Below the pieces are notes generated by a model. That model was not told where the DNA came from and ran no database searches. It worked only from the letters and a program-made list of their open reading frames with translations. 64,000 nt of DNA, taken from the NCBI GenBank assembly GCA_021234155.1, contig JAJEKV010000061.1, positions 124,001-188,000 of the forward strand, read 5' to 3'. Both the position numbers and the translations under genes were made by a program. The first letter of the stretch is position 1. Every line of letters starts with the position of its first letter. The DNA is from Isoetes taiwanensis (Eukaryota; Streptophyta; Lycopodiopsida; Isoetales; Isoetaceae). Below, in pieces: positions 1 to 12,837 of the stretch.

Positions 1-171
1 AGGAAGGTGACAAGAAGTTCCTATGCATGTGGTTAGGTGGCATACATGTGCATGCAAGCATTTATTGTAATCATGAGGTGTTAGTTAAGGTGGCATGTGC
101 ATTTATTTGCCACCATATCTTATCTATATTTAATATATAGATTTTGAGGTGGCATTGTAATTAATTTATGC

Positions 172-429
172 ATTTTTTGCCTTTTAATATAGAATATAAA
201 AATCTTAATGTGAAACGTGGCAAGCCATATCTTGCTTTCTTTTCAAGTTTTCTTTCAAACTTTAACCATGAGGACGAGCTTGATGTAACTACATGGCAAC
301 ATTTTTTGCCTTTTATTATAGAAAAACCTTAATGTGTGGAACGTGGCAAAGCTATATTTTGCTTTCTTTTTCATGTTTTCTTTCGATCTTTTAACCATGA
401 GGACGAGCTTGATGTCATGTGAACTACGT
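172..429. repeat. Tandem repeat, two units of about 129 bp
   Basis: Two successive units share an ATTTTTTGCCTTTTA start, an AACGTGGCAA block, a GCTTTCTTTT block and a CCATGAGGACGAGCTTGATG end, offset by about 129 bases. The motif GAGGTGGCA upstream recurs near other module 5-prime ends (reverse complement TGCCACCTCA at about 21.28, 26.93 and 32.98 kb). No coding content is seen. Confidence 0.8.
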
Positions 430-569
430 GGCAACCTATTTGGTTTTCCTTCCCCAACACCTTTTTTTTTTTTTTTCTAAACTAAGGGCCTAGAATCTTT
501 GGAAAATTATTCCTCTCCTTCTTCTCTCTGAAGTTCTAACCCGCACTCCATGGCGTCCGCTAAAACTCT

Positions 570-958
570 CGACTAGGGGAATCTTCATAGAGTCTAAAAG
601 CGAATCTAAGGAACCTTGGGAGAATCTTTGGGAACATAGGGGAATCTTATGAGAATCACGGGGTATTCTTAAGGAACCTTAGGGAATCTAAGGGGATATA
701 GGGGAATCTTAAGGGAATCTAGGGATTCTTAAACAAATTCATGTGAATCCCTGTAGAATAATGTGGAATCTTTGTAGGATCTTAGGAAATCCAAGAGAAA
801 CTTTGTAGAATTTTAGGGAATCTACGAGAAATGCACAGGGATCTAGGGATGTTTTTAGAATATTGGACAGTCTTAATAGAATGTTGGCAAAACTTGGGTT
901 ATACTTTCTAATGTGCGTACATTCGACTTCATACACTCCCTCATGGTACAAAAACTTG
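570..958 (+). repeat. A-type 3-prime module end with GAATCT array
   Basis: A degenerate array of GGGAATCTTA / AGGGAATCT words runs from about 575 to 900. It leads into a conserved terminal segment (TACATTCGACTTC, ACACTCCCTCATGGTAC) ending in AAAACTTGTATAT at the TA tract. The same end recurs at 6890-6940 and 59840-59870, and in reverse complement at 12837, 21836 and 28425. The last bases form a small hairpin, TACAA-AAAC-TTGTA. Confidence 0.7.
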
Positions 959-977
959 TATATCAGGTATATATATA
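959..977. repeat. Short (TA)n junction tract 1
   Basis: An interrupted TA tract lies between an A-type end on the left and a B-type end on the right. It is the shortest of twelve such junctions. Confidence 0.8.
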
Positions 978-1180
978 CAATTATATAAGCTGCCCCCTTA
1001 TAAGTAGAGATTTGGGTGTCGCCGCGTTGGCCGTCGATCCCAGATCTGGAGGGCCCACGTTGCGCCACCCAGAAAGCCCCTTTATTTGGGGCTTTTATTT
1101 TCGACCGTTAGATTTGGAGCCCCTTTATTTGGGGCTTTTGTTTTCCACCGTTAGATTTGCGATTATCCTAAAGCCGCAAA
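978..1180 (+). repeat. B-type 5-prime terminus
   Basis: It contains CAATTATATAAGC, TATAAGTAGAGATTT, GGTGTCGCC, GGCCGTCGAT and two copies of GCCCCTTTATTTGGGGCTTTT followed by CCGTTAGATTTG. The same blocks in the same order, with differences, are found at 49630-50040 and, in reverse complement, at about 21480-21670, 27060-27334 and 32890-33273. The paired GCCCC...GGGGC block is an imperfect palindrome. Confidence 0.7.
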
Positions 1181-2760
1181 TTGAAATCCTCTGTTCTCAC
1201 GCCGGAGCAGAGCTCGAAACTTGGATTTCTTCGTGTCTGTGTTATGGCGGCAATGTGGAGCGCCATTCGAGTTTCGCTTTGTTGCTGATGGCTCCTCATT
1301 TCTAGCGATGTGGCAGTCTAGAAATATTGGCCTTAATTCTTCACAGTTCATCCAGGTGGTGCGCAAAAATCCTAGAAGAAAGCGATTTTGTTAGAACCTT
1401 GCTCCTCTTTCGATCTATTACGTGCGACTATAGAAGAGCTAGAGCGTCATGACGGTGAAGAAGACCCGCGGATTTTGCTTCCTTAGAAATGTCGGTTATT
1501 CTTGGAGTTTAGGCGAGATAGAAAGCAAGCTCTAAAGCTCTTGAAAGAATCGGGTGTAAGGGTCATCGGGTCCTTGGGATTTTCTCAATCAAAGGACCGT
1601 GCTACTCCACATTTCGAGTTAGAGGGGAATCCTTCGTTACGGGATGAGCATAATGTTCAAGTTGGTTTAGCATTGCTTTCTAAGTTACCCTCACGGTTTT
1701 GCGGGCGAACAATTTTGTTCGAGGCCGCATACCGATCTAGAATTATTAGGCATTTGCTCCTATTTATGTACTAAATCTTTGTTCAATCGCTTTCTGTTCT
1801 TATTGTGCGTTTTCGTTTCGCAGTTGGAAAGGAAATGTTGATCAAGACTTCTTCTCGTGATCGGTTCTTTATGGTAATTTTCGATGCGGGCCAAATATGA
1901 CCAGATTTGGAGCTCTGCTCTATAACTTGATGGGGTGTGTAAAAGTCTTCCTTTAATTCTATTACGTTTATTTGCTTGCATTGGCGGCCTGATGGTAAGC
2001 GCGACTATGGCGAGTTATGGAAGGGATTTTTTTTTTTTTCGTCTTCTTTATCGGTCCGAGAGCATTAGGGCATTGCCAAATCCTGGCGATAAATCTCATG
2101 TCCAAACATTACATCTCGAAGTAGCGGGAGTTCTCCGTTGACGATGTGTACAATTTGATTCTTATACGGCTATTACGCATTTCTCGATTGATGTTTCTAT
2201 TTGATTTTCTAGGCTGAAGCATCATCTCGTTTCTAAAAGCGGATGGATTTTGTCATTTTGAGCATCGACCGCTAGACGAGAATACAAAGGATGCTGGTTG
2301 TGCAATTCATGTCTTTGTTTTTGAAGGAAGAGAAATTAGGATGTAAGATCTTGCACAAATTTGCATGTTTTATCTCGGTTCTTCCCTATCATTTTTTTAC
2401 CGTTGTTGTACTAAGGTAATAATATCGCATCTCGTGGCTCAAAGCGGTGAATGGCATAAAGAATATCTTCCCCATAAAAGAATATCTTGAGTGAATCATT
2501 TGGCAAATCATCCATTGGGAAGTGGTGGACATGCTAATCTATATAAAGGTGACTCCCGGATGGACATGTTATGGTGTGAGTTTTAAAGGTCTGCTTTGCA
2601 TGTGTTATGTTGTCATTTCCATCATTCTAATGCATGTTTTGCCTAATGCGGCTTGGATGATTGCCATTTTAAACACCTCATGGAAGCATATTGTTTGGGG
2701 ACACGCCTTATGGGCTTTGATATTGAGGTGACTTTCTTTTAATACTTGATCCGATCAACT
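1181..2760 (+). other. Unassigned low-copy-like stretch
   Basis: Short open frames occur, for example about 90 codons at 1502-1774, but none is recognised. Base composition is less AT-rich than the neighbours near 1200-1720, as expected of captured exon or 5-prime UTR sequence. No RNA gene or terminal repeat is seen. Confidence 0.4.
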
Positions 2761-3477
2761 CATGTTACTCGGTGGAGACATGTCTACTATAGGTGGCCTC
2801 CTTACGTGCTTATTTTGCATCTTTAAGAGAAATGTTAAAAATCAAAGCGAGCATTTAGTCTTCTTCTTGCAAATTCTCAAATGAGACAAAGGTTCCTCCA
2901 CCGGATCTAATTGACAAGGTTTGTTTTGGAAACATAACTCCTTTGCTATTCTTCTAAGCAAAATCTTTAAACTTGGGATCAAATGGAGGTACCTTAGGCT
3001 TTTTATATGCGGTGAGAACTATATGTTGTGGAAGCTTCCGATTTGCGTGTAATTATAATTTAACATTATATCATTATGAAGGATTTATGGAGTGGTGGCC
3101 TAGAATAATATCATATGGAGTTCAAAACATCATTCTTGTGCATGATGTCTTGGCAGATCATCTTTGCTCTACATTTTCCAGGGGTAATTCTCAACTCGTA
3201 CAATGGAATCGTTATTTCTCATGTTACTCATTTGGAGACATGTCTACTATCGGTGCCGATAGTCGTGGCCTCCTTGCAAAGTGTTGGCGAGCTTAGGAAG
3301 CCCCCAGATATTTCTTGGAATGGCATTATTTGCCATTATTTTGCAATTTGACATGCTTATTTTCCATCTCGGAAGAAAAAATGTTAAAATCAAAGCGAGC
3401 ATTTAGTCTTCTTCTTGCAAATTCTCAAATGAGACAAGTCCCTCCACCGGATCTAATTGACAAGGTTTGTTTTGGAA
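2761..3477. repeat. Direct duplication, about 170-250 bp units
   Basis: The segment near 2761-2932 (GGAGACATGTCTACTAT, GTGGCCTCCTT, AAATCAAAGCGAGCATTTAG, GACAAGGTTTGTTTTGGAAA) is repeated in the same order at about 3225-3477 with insertions and deletions. The sequence between the copies is unique. It is an old local duplication, not a tandem satellite. Confidence 0.8.
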
Positions 3478-3864
3478 AATAGATATACAAGCACATGTTT
3501 TGTATTTCACAACTGAGTAGTCTAATAATATGAAAAAATGCAGATAAGTTAGCATGTAGGCCTGCTCAAACTAGCAGAGCTTCTAGATCTACATGCAGTG
3601 CTACGTAACTTTGAACTGATTCAGTCCCTAATTGACCCAAAGTGCTGTTCTGCCCATGCCATGTCTATTCTCGTCAATTAAAGGATTTGAAGGAAGTCTT
3701 CTGCATTTATTGATTGATAATTGTGGCTCTGTCAATGGCTGTGGCTCGATAAGGGCAATTAGGTTGCATCCCCATTAGACTGTGAACTTGGTGCCTCACT
3801 TTGCCATGTGCAATCTCGGACAAGAAAAAACACCTTTTCCAGTGATTTCCTTTGGCTGCGCCAG

Positions 3865-3964
3865 ATTATCACGGACAAAGGTTGCAACAACATTCTTTTA
3901 TTTACTGCAAGAAGCACTCCATCAGCAGGTTCTTCGTGAGGTTCTTCAACGGCATGGAGTGCAG
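3865..3964 (+). pseudogene. Exon-like fragment, unrecognised
   Basis: A 100-base segment is preceded by a CCAG acceptor-like site and followed by GCAG|GTTAGA, a good donor. One frame reads HGQRLQQHSFIYCKKHSISR and ends FFNGMECR, a composition typical of a real protein exon. I do not recognise the family. It lies on the plus strand, upstream of the PPR fragment in the same module. Confidence 0.3.
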
Positions 3965-4124
3965 GTTAGATTTCTTTGTGCTTTGCTTTGTCTCCACATT
4001 AAAATTGCATGCATCAATTGCAGATTTTGAAGTCCTATCTCTTGGGTAACAGCTAAAATTTGAGTCTGCGTAGCATCTTTAGGCAATATCCATGCTCATG
4101 TTTGGTCATTTTTTATTGTTTCAT

Positions 4125-4313
4125 AGCATAATAAGCTGCTGTAGTTTAAACCTCTCAAGATGTTTGGGAGGTTTTCTAGCAGAGGGCATTGTCATCCATT
4201 CAAAAGTGATTAAATGTGGACATGATCAAGATGTGGCCAGTGTGGATGCGCTTAAAATTATTTATTGCAAACTTTGTCAATCTATTGCGGTTCTTGACAA
4301 AATGTGTATCTAA
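4125..4313 (+). pseudogene. PPR (pentatricopeptide repeat) protein fragment
   Basis: The plus-strand frame ending in the stop at 4311-4313 reads LAEGIVIHSKVIKCGHDQDV, followed by ALKIIYCKLCQSI and AVLDKM. This follows the canonical layout of plant PLS-class PPR repeats: an EG..IHS.VIK.G.D.DV helix pair, then ALI.MY.KC..I, then A..VFDKM. Known: such proteins bind organellar RNA. Only about one and a half repeats remain, and the flanks do not continue the array, so this is a fragment and not a gene. It lies sense to the B-to-A direction of its module. Related low-quality sequence may continue to about 4485 in another frame. Confidence 0.6.
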
Positions 4314-5744
4314 GATACTATCTCATATCAGCATAGAGCGGTCTATTCTCATAGCAAGGAGCCAACAAATGTTTGAGGTCGCAAGCGCGATTGGTGCTTG
4401 CTTTTGGTCGACCATTTCTAGACATTTATGGTTTTGTCATTCGGGTTTTTCAAATGTGCGGGATATGGTTGTAGATTGGGAATGACTTAATCTATCATTG
4501 TGATTGCAGTACGTAGCCATGGAATTTATCATGAAGGTTTATGGTATCTGGATTTAGGACATTCAAAGTTAGCATTTCTGGTTTGGTGCGAGAAATACAT
4601 GAACAAGCAGAACAAAAGGGTGAGGTAACATTTTCAGAATCTTTTAATTTTTGGAAGTGAGCAAACATAGCAGAGGTAAGTGATCTGCGATACCGGTCTT
4701 TTCTCCTTGGTGTTCCTTGATCTTTGGTAACTTCTTTTTCCTTGATGTGTCGGGGGTTTGGTGACATTTTTGAAGTTGTAGAGACCGACATCCACTAGAG
4801 ATGATTCAGAAAGCCTTTTTTATCAATCGATTAGGAAGAGATTGCCATAACTTACAAAAAGAAAGCTCTACTTTTGTGTATATAAGCGGCGTAGTGCGTA
4901 TATAAATTTAAGCAAAACCATAAAGTTGCCGAATAAGCGCTTAATAATGGGTGCTTTGGTGTTGGTCATAGCGATGGTGCATTTGGCTCTGGTGAGAGCA
5001 ATACACATCCTTGCATGACCATCTATATGCGTGCTCAATAATATTCACCATATCATGGGTCTCCAATTGCATATGCATATTCAAATGACCACATGTAGCA
5101 ATTCAAACTAGGTTTTTGTTGATGATGAACTTTGTTAGTGCTAAAGAATAAAAAATCCTTGAAGGACTTTCGAACTTAGAACTGATAGCCTGGGGTCAGG
5201 CCTGCTCTTTTGTTTCTTAAAACAAAAAGTGTGAATATATTTGCGACCGTTTCACAATCTGAAGCTATAGTATATCTTGTGGTGTGCTGTATGCCACATA
5301 ACGTAATTCTGCAAATGAAAGGTACTGTATAGTTTTGTTATGCTGAAATTCATATGTAAAGATATTGCCACAGCAAAAAGTGTAAGAATCTAGCTTCAAT
5401 GCCAATTTGGTAGGCGAAAGATGAATGTAAATAGAAGCCCTTTCTTTGATCCGAGAGAAGCGAGCGAAAAGAAGAGAATTAATGTTATCCCAAGATCCAA
5501 ATATTTTAATGAGAAACATGTAGAACTTGAAAAATGGATGGACATGCGGATGGCTCGCCTTCGATCTAGAATTCCATTTAAAATGTAATTGATCCTCTAA
5601 ATGCGTAAGCATGTTTGAACCCCAATAACATGCCAATTTTTTTAACCTGTCTCCAACCGATAGCATGACAAGAGTATATAATATTTTGGATTTAATTAAG
5701 TTGGAAAAGACATCTGACCTTGGCGAAGGGGAAGGATGCTCAAT
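4314..5744. other. Stretch with no recognised content
   Basis: It is AT-rich with short frames only; the longest, about 133 codons on the minus strand at 5265-5666, has no recognisable motif. No repeat structure is evident. Confidence 0.4.
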
Positions 5745-5920
5745 GGAATATATGAATCATGCCCCTTTAGGTTGGCGAATATATGAATCATGCCCCCTTT
5801 AGGTTGGCGTCCATAGGTGGAGTAGCTATTAAGGAGCGGCGGCTCAATGGAATATATGAATCATCCCTTTGGGTTGATGAATATATGAATCATGCCCCTT
5901 TCGGTTGACGTCCGTAGGTG
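5745..5920. repeat. Short tandem-like repeats, ATATATGAATCATGCCCCTTT
   Basis: Four imperfect copies of an ATATATGAATCATGCCCCTT-type word, each followed by AGGTTGGCG or GGTTGATG-like bases, are spread over about 170 bp. Two are followed by a TCCGTAGGTG / TCCATAGGTG word and AGCTATTAAG. It is a small local amplification. Confidence 0.75.
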
Positions 5921-6640
5921 TAGCTATTAAGATTAATGCAGTGAACTATGGTTAGCTACCTTCCATTTTATTCTAGGGTTCTTTTTCTTTGTAGATCATT
6001 TACAACATGCAAGAAAAAACAGTAAAACAGAAATGGATTTGAGAAAGGAATTGATTGTGATTCAGAACTTATCGTTTCTATGACACCCCTTAACTAGATG
6101 AGTGAATGGGAACGAGTCAATGGGAACGAGTCGGCTGAAATTCCATCTCATCTAAGGAAAAGCTTCCCCAAATACGAGTCATAAATACCGCCTTTGCAGG
6201 GTCCTGCTAAAAGCTTGGCTATATACATGACCTCTTGCAATAACTATTTTTTTATTATAGTCATTTTGATTTTGTCAATAATAAGATAAAACAATGAATT
6301 AGTGGTTAATAATCAGATAAGGTCATAAGACTCTGCCAAAGCAATGCCAACGAGTTTTAGAGCCTCTAAGTTCATGTAATATTATGCATTTAGCGTGTTT
6401 ATTATGCATTTAGCATGTTTATGGACTCTTGAAGCTATCTTAAAAATTTAATTTGCTAATGTTAGCATCCAAAAACCAAAACAACTATCATGATTTACAT
6501 AATGATAAGCCACTTTCGGTGTGCCCAAAACCTAGAAGAAAGCTACCAAAGCATTTGTGCATATCGAATGTTGCATTTTGACATTGTTTTTTTGTAGTTT
6601 TGCCAAGAATTGGAGAAGTCAAATCTTCACATCTGCACAT
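5921..6640. other. Stretch with no recognised content
   Basis: AT-rich sequence with a small direct repeat (TTATGCATTTAGC, about 6383-6415). No gene-like frame or terminal structure is seen. Confidence 0.4.
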
Positions 6641-8038
<1,398 letters not shown>

Positions 8039-8722
8039 ATGGCAGGAGCAGGGCCTTCATTTGGCTGCCAAAGGAGTTGCATGCAAGCGCCTGCAATGGC
8101 AAAGGGCAAGCAGACCCGGCAAGATCTGCTGGCGCTCATCAATGGAGCTTGGTTAGACCTTGCAGCCTTATGCAAGAAAGAGGGTGAAATCTTGGCACAG
8201 CCAAGTAAGGCATTTCTGATCAGAATAGTGGAGAAATTTAACCTTAATGGTGCTCCTACAAGCAAGTTAGGTGATGGGATAATGAAGTATGTTTCACAAG
8301 CTGCTGGTGGCGCTAAGGACACTCCTGATGCAAGCATAAGCAACGTGGCTGATTCCATTGGGATACAACAGGATCAAGAAAATGAGGAGGATGATGAAAT
8401 CGAGCTTCTGCTAAACCAGGTTCTTTATTAAATGGGTTGTAGATTATTTGGTTAGACAGAATAACTGGAAATGTACCCTGACTAATTTGATTAAAGCTTG
8501 GCTAATTCTGAGCATAAATAATTGTTTAAACTGGTGAAGGGCGTTAAGCCATGTTAAGACCATTGCTTACCTGCTAATCCCTATCAGTGTTACCCATTTT
8601 TGGCTAATATTTGGTTGGTTGGATTGCAGGTAACCGGTCTTACATCTCCAGTTTTCTTTCTGGATTTTGGATGTTTGGAGACTTTCTGTTACAAAAGGAA
8701 GAACAAGCTGGATATAATCTGA
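8039..8722 (+). CDS. Small two-exon protein of unknown family
   Basis: Exon 1 (8039-8419, 127 codons) and exon 2 (8630-8722) join in frame across a 210-base intron with CAG|GTTCTT donor and TTGCAG acceptor, giving about 157 residues. An internal Met at 8096 (MAKGKQTRQ) may be the true start because a related copy at 10323 begins MAKGKQNWQ. The protein has a WLDLAALCKKEGEIL helix-like segment, a low-complexity acidic stretch (QENEEDDEIE) at the exon junction and a VTGLTSPVFF start of exon 2; no signal peptide or membrane segment stands out. The family is not recognised. The in-frame splice and the diverged paralogue with conserved exon 2 support a genuine coding origin. It may be a captured gene fragment and not an active gene. 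Confidence 0.45.
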
Positions 8723-9559
8723 AGACCATGCAAACATTTCTGATAGCATTTTATTTTGTTGCATTCTATGTTTTCGAAATAAAGGTAAATTCTATGCTGA
8801 CTAATATGCTGAAATCATGCTCATAATACTACAATATATGGGCGGTCTGATTGACATGACTGGAAGCATTAAACATTTGTAAGCCTTTATTTCTAAACAT
8901 TTCTGTTGTTTTATGAAAGGAAACAGCATTTTACACATGCTTTTGCTTTATGGTATTTAGTCAGTATGGTTCTTGAGTAAAATCTGATTAATCTTTGTTG
9001 GCTTCTAAGTAAAATCATTGGTAGTCTTTGAGTTTTTGTTAGTAGGAATGGTAAACCGTGCTTGATGTAACATAAAGAAGGTATGGTGAATATTAGTATT
9101 TAGCTTGGAATCTGTTGAGTTAATACCCTTATAGTTATGTGAAGCGTTCTGGAAAGTAAGGGATAGTTCCTGCTGGAATATTTGATCCAAATAGAATTCT
9201 AGGGAATATGTGTTTTCCATGGTTCATTATACACCCCTAAGATGTTTATGGCTCAGTATAGAAGTTTTGCTTAGTTTTGCAAATGTATGGCTCTTTTTTG
9301 AGAATATAGTGCTTTAAGATGAAATATTAGAAGGAATTTTCTATGTGTAAAGTGTAAGCATGTATGCTTTGGAATTAATATTTGTAATTTGCACAAAGAG
9401 ATACATTCGGATGATTTAGTACTGGTATTAAGGCTTGGTATAGCCCTGAATCGGATCTAATAATAAACCTGCTTTGGTTAACCATGATCTTAGGGTAATA
9501 AAGATAGCAATGGCAGTATTTAAACGAGCTTTAAATAAAATGATGGGTAGAAGTTTAAG
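8723..9559. other. Downstream stretch, no recognised content
   Basis: AT-rich sequence. Bases 8723-8800 are still related to the copy at about 11504-11600 (ACATTTCTGATA, GCATTTTATG, AAAGGTAA), so the duplicated unit extends past the stop codon. Confidence 0.4.
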
Positions 9560-9770
9560 CCTATTGTAGCTTAATAGTAAACCTGCTATGATTAAACATG
9601 GTTTTAGCAGTAATAAAACATGATTTTAGTAGGAAGTATTTGCAATAATGCAATAGTAATGCAATAGTTTTAGCAGTAATGCAATAGTAATGCAATGGTT
9701 TTAGCAGTAATGCAATAGTAGTGCAATAGTGGAAAATACTAGGCAGTAATGCAATAGTGGAAAATAGGTT
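9560..9770. repeat. Tandem array of GCAATAGTAAT-type words
   Basis: GCAGTAATGCAATAGTAATGC words with variants (GGTTTTAGCAGTAATG, GTGCAATAGTGGAAAATA) repeat about eight times. Frames through it are low-complexity (HYC, TIALL) artefacts. Confidence 0.85.
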
Positions 9771-10142
9771 TTTGTCTCCAACCATTGAAAACTTGGAAAT
9801 CCGGCTTTATCAAAAAAGTCTACGATTATGGTCTGCTCGGTTTTTTTAGGGCACAAAGCACAGGTAATCGGATCTGCACCACTCCGGCTCATGATGGCAA
9901 CACCCAATTCATTTCGACATGCTGGTGTTTAAAAGCAGGGGAACTTTTGAGCCCATCATTTTGCAGCATGGAACTCCGGTAAACTTTGGCTGGGGAACCA
10001 AATGTAGCAGCTAATTTAGAACATCTGACCGTAGCATAGGGCATGCACTTAGATTTACAGTAGCGGCTAGGGTTTGCCAATTTTGGCTGCTCTGTTAAAT
10101 CTGATTTTCAACAAAGAAGCACAGCAGGTTTACAGGAGCGCC

Positions 10143-11503
10143 ATGGTTCTTGCATCCCTTATGGGCAAGACCAAACTAACATGGCCGAAAATGCTCATTC
10201 TCATTCAAGGAGCAGGCTTTGATCTGCATGCTCTATGCAAGAAGGAAGGACGATTTAGGGCCTTATATTGCTGAAGCAGCAAAGATCTGGATTCTTGGAA
10301 GCGCCCTTGTTTTCACCATTCTGATGGCAAAGGGCAAGCAAAACTGGCAGGATCCTGTGGAGCTCATCAGAACAATAAAGATGCTGCATGACACAAGGTG
10401 GAGTGAATTAGAAACTCGTCTCCAAGAATAAGGATGGCAAATGAAGATGGCACCAATGGTGCTGCTGCTATGAAAGATGTGGACGTTTTTCCACTGGATG
10501 CTGGCGATCATGTTGAAGTAGTGGAGCTTCAACTATAACAGGTTCTTCTTAGCAGTATCTTTATTTTAAACTGCCTTTGCATTAAATAATTTGCTCCCAA
10601 AGGACTAGATGGTAGTTCCTCACTGACGTGAAGGGCATAGACACATCTGTCTGAATTTATTTCAGAAGTTCTTAATTTATTTTAGAAGTTCATGTTCTAT
10701 TTTATAGCAGACATGTAGAGTGATCTAGAGTATGGCATGCTTGCATACATAATTCAGGAAGGATGTAACTAAATTGTACAGAATACTGAAACCAGACATA
10801 GGAATTTACTCCGTCTTATTCCACATATTACTTGAAGCCGCTGTATAGACTGTATCTTGGTACCATAGACCTTAGATCTGAAGTTTAAGCTGTTAAATGG
10901 CTTCTGCCTACTGCTACAGGAGTGCGAAGCACTCTGCCATGTGAATTGCACGATAAAAGCACACCATGTTGCTGGAAAAGATCAGGGAATTGTCTATTAA
11001 TAAAAAGGGCGGCAAGTATAGATATGTCTTGATCCTGCAAAGAACTCCGAGATGGCTAATTTGATCATAGCAAACATTTAAGATAATCCAATTCAGGGCA
11101 TTGAAAGTATTTAATGGGAGCTGCTTACAATACTGTGAAAGTTGGAAAACGAGGCCTGGAATCTCTAAAGCTGGTGTTGTGAGAATACTGAGCTTATATG
11201 TTTTTTCTCAAACTTTTGTGGATTTGATGAAATGGAGGGGTCTTGCATCTCTGCAACTGAGTATAATTGGTATTTTCCTACTGTTGTGTAATATATGCAG
11301 ATGATTTAATTGAGCAAAATGATTGTCATAAAATGTATTATGGTTGGTGAAGGGCGAAGAGCCATGCCAAGACCACTGCTTACCTGTTAACCCTTGCCTC
11401 ATTACCAATTCTTTGCTAATGTTGGTCTGTTTGGTTACAGGTAACCGGTCTTGCATCTCCAATTTCAGTGTATTTTGGATGTTTGGACGTGTATGTTACA
11501 TGA
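10143..11503 (+). pseudogene. Decayed tandem copy of the 8.0-8.7 kb gene
   Basis: Three parts match the upstream gene. At about 10161-10250, IQGAGFDLHALCKKEG matches INGAWLDLAALCKKEG. At 10323, MAKGKQNWQDP matches MAKGKQTRQDL. Exon 2 at 11441-11503 reads VTGLASPIS..YFGCLDV against VTGLTSPVFFLDFGCLET and follows a TTACAG acceptor. The intron-side sequence GGTGAAGGGCG...GCCATG..AAGACCA(C/T)TGCTTACCTG also matches (about 11345 and 8532). The first exon is broken by internal stops, including TAA just before the CAG|GTTCTT donor at about 10540. This shows the unit was duplicated as genomic DNA with its intron. Confidence 0.6.
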
Positions 11504-12660
11504 CGAGTACAAGCTAGCTGTATGCTGGAGACTATATGAACATTTCTGATATTCTGGTTAATTTTTTGCATTTTATGCTTTACGAGGCAAAGGTAACCAC
11601 TTCATGTTCCCTATTTTCTGAAATCGTGCTCCTAATGATTTACATTGAGCACAATAATCATGACTTTTGGAGGCATTAGACCACTGTTAAGCTTAAATTT
11701 CTGTTCAAACTGTTGTGGAAGGTTTATCATTTTCATATAGTACTCTTATCTATGCATTTCTGCTGATTGCATTAGGGGAAAGAAATGTCATAATTGCAGC
11801 ATTATCTTACTGGTTGCATACTCTGTTATGCTGCAGTTAAAAACATGAAAATACATATTGATACTGGATCTTGATTCTGCTATAGGTTAATGCATTAAAA
11901 TGTAGAACAAGAGATTAGAACTTAGCCATAAAGAATATGGCATCCAAACACATAGTGGAGCGCAAGAGCTCTTTGCTAATATAAATGATCCAGAACTTGG
12001 CAACTAGTTCAACATTTTGAGAGTTGTACTTTGCCGTCCATTGCTTAATTTGATGGATGAAATAGCAAGTGGAACAAAAGGATTGCTTGTTAAAATATGT
12101 GTATGCATGGCTGCAAAAATTCAAGCTTTTCTCTGAAGTTTGTAATGTTTTTATGATCTCGGATTATACTTTGACTTAATAAGCATGTATGCCTCATTAT
12201 AAGGATATAAGGAATGCTGCATGGTTGACTGCCATGAATCATGCTTCTCTCTAAGGTTTACAATGCATTCATGATCGTAATTTGGCTTATTAAAGATAGG
12301 CCTAGGATTGAGCATAAAAAATAAATTGATCGCTAAGGCTTCCCAAGCTTAGACCTGGGCCTGATCTGGTTTTGTGAATATTTTCTCAATGATGAACTAT
12401 GGCATGGTGGCTAAAAGAACACAAGTATGCACTTATGCATCATGGGCATGCATTGGTTGGATTGACAATAGAAACTGATGAAACATACGATCTGGGAGGC
12501 ACAAGTTAGCATTCATATATGATGTCATGATGGTCAACATGATGGAAATGACGTACATACATTGAATAATGCTCTAAGTTATTAGAGCACAACAATAAAA
12601 ATGTCGTGAGGGATAAATACAGAGGCATGGCATTAACGTGGAATAAATGCAGGATCTCCA
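11504..12660. other. Stretch with no recognised content
   Basis: AT-rich sequence without recognisable frames. The first 100 bases continue homology to the copy near 8723-8800. Confidence 0.35.
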
Positions 12661-12746
12661 AGGCTGTCTCAGCCTTTTGGCTGAGAACTGATAAGTTCCA
12701 AAGCCCATGGTTTGGAATTCAAAGTCTTTGGTCAAGGCTTTGGCAA

Positions 12747-12747
<1 letters not shown>
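12661..12747 (+). other. U2 snRNA stem-loop I look-alike near module end
   Basis: The 18-base hairpin CTCAGCCTTTTGGCTGAG (12668-12685; perfect 7-bp stem, TTTT loop) closely resembles the conserved 5-prime stem-loop of U2 snRNA (CTCGGCCTTTTGGCTAAG). What follows (AACTGATAAGTTCC) does not continue as the U2 branch-site-pairing region or Sm site, so this is not a U2 gene. A second hairpin, CCAAA...TTTGG, follows at 12698-12715. It may be a relic or a chance or selected terminal hairpin. Confidence 0.35.

Positions 12748-12836
<89 letters not shown>
12748..12836. repeat. (TA)n microsatellite, junction 3
   Basis: About 89 bp of TA with one G interruption near the right end (ATATGTATAT). The same interrupted right edge is seen at junctions 4 and 5. 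Confidence 0.95.

Positions 12837-12837
<1 letters not shown>

Noticed and set aside
12661-12700. U2 snRNA gene
   Set aside because: Only the stem-loop I-like hairpin is present; no branch-site-pairing sequence, Sm site or plant USE/TATA promoter is visible.
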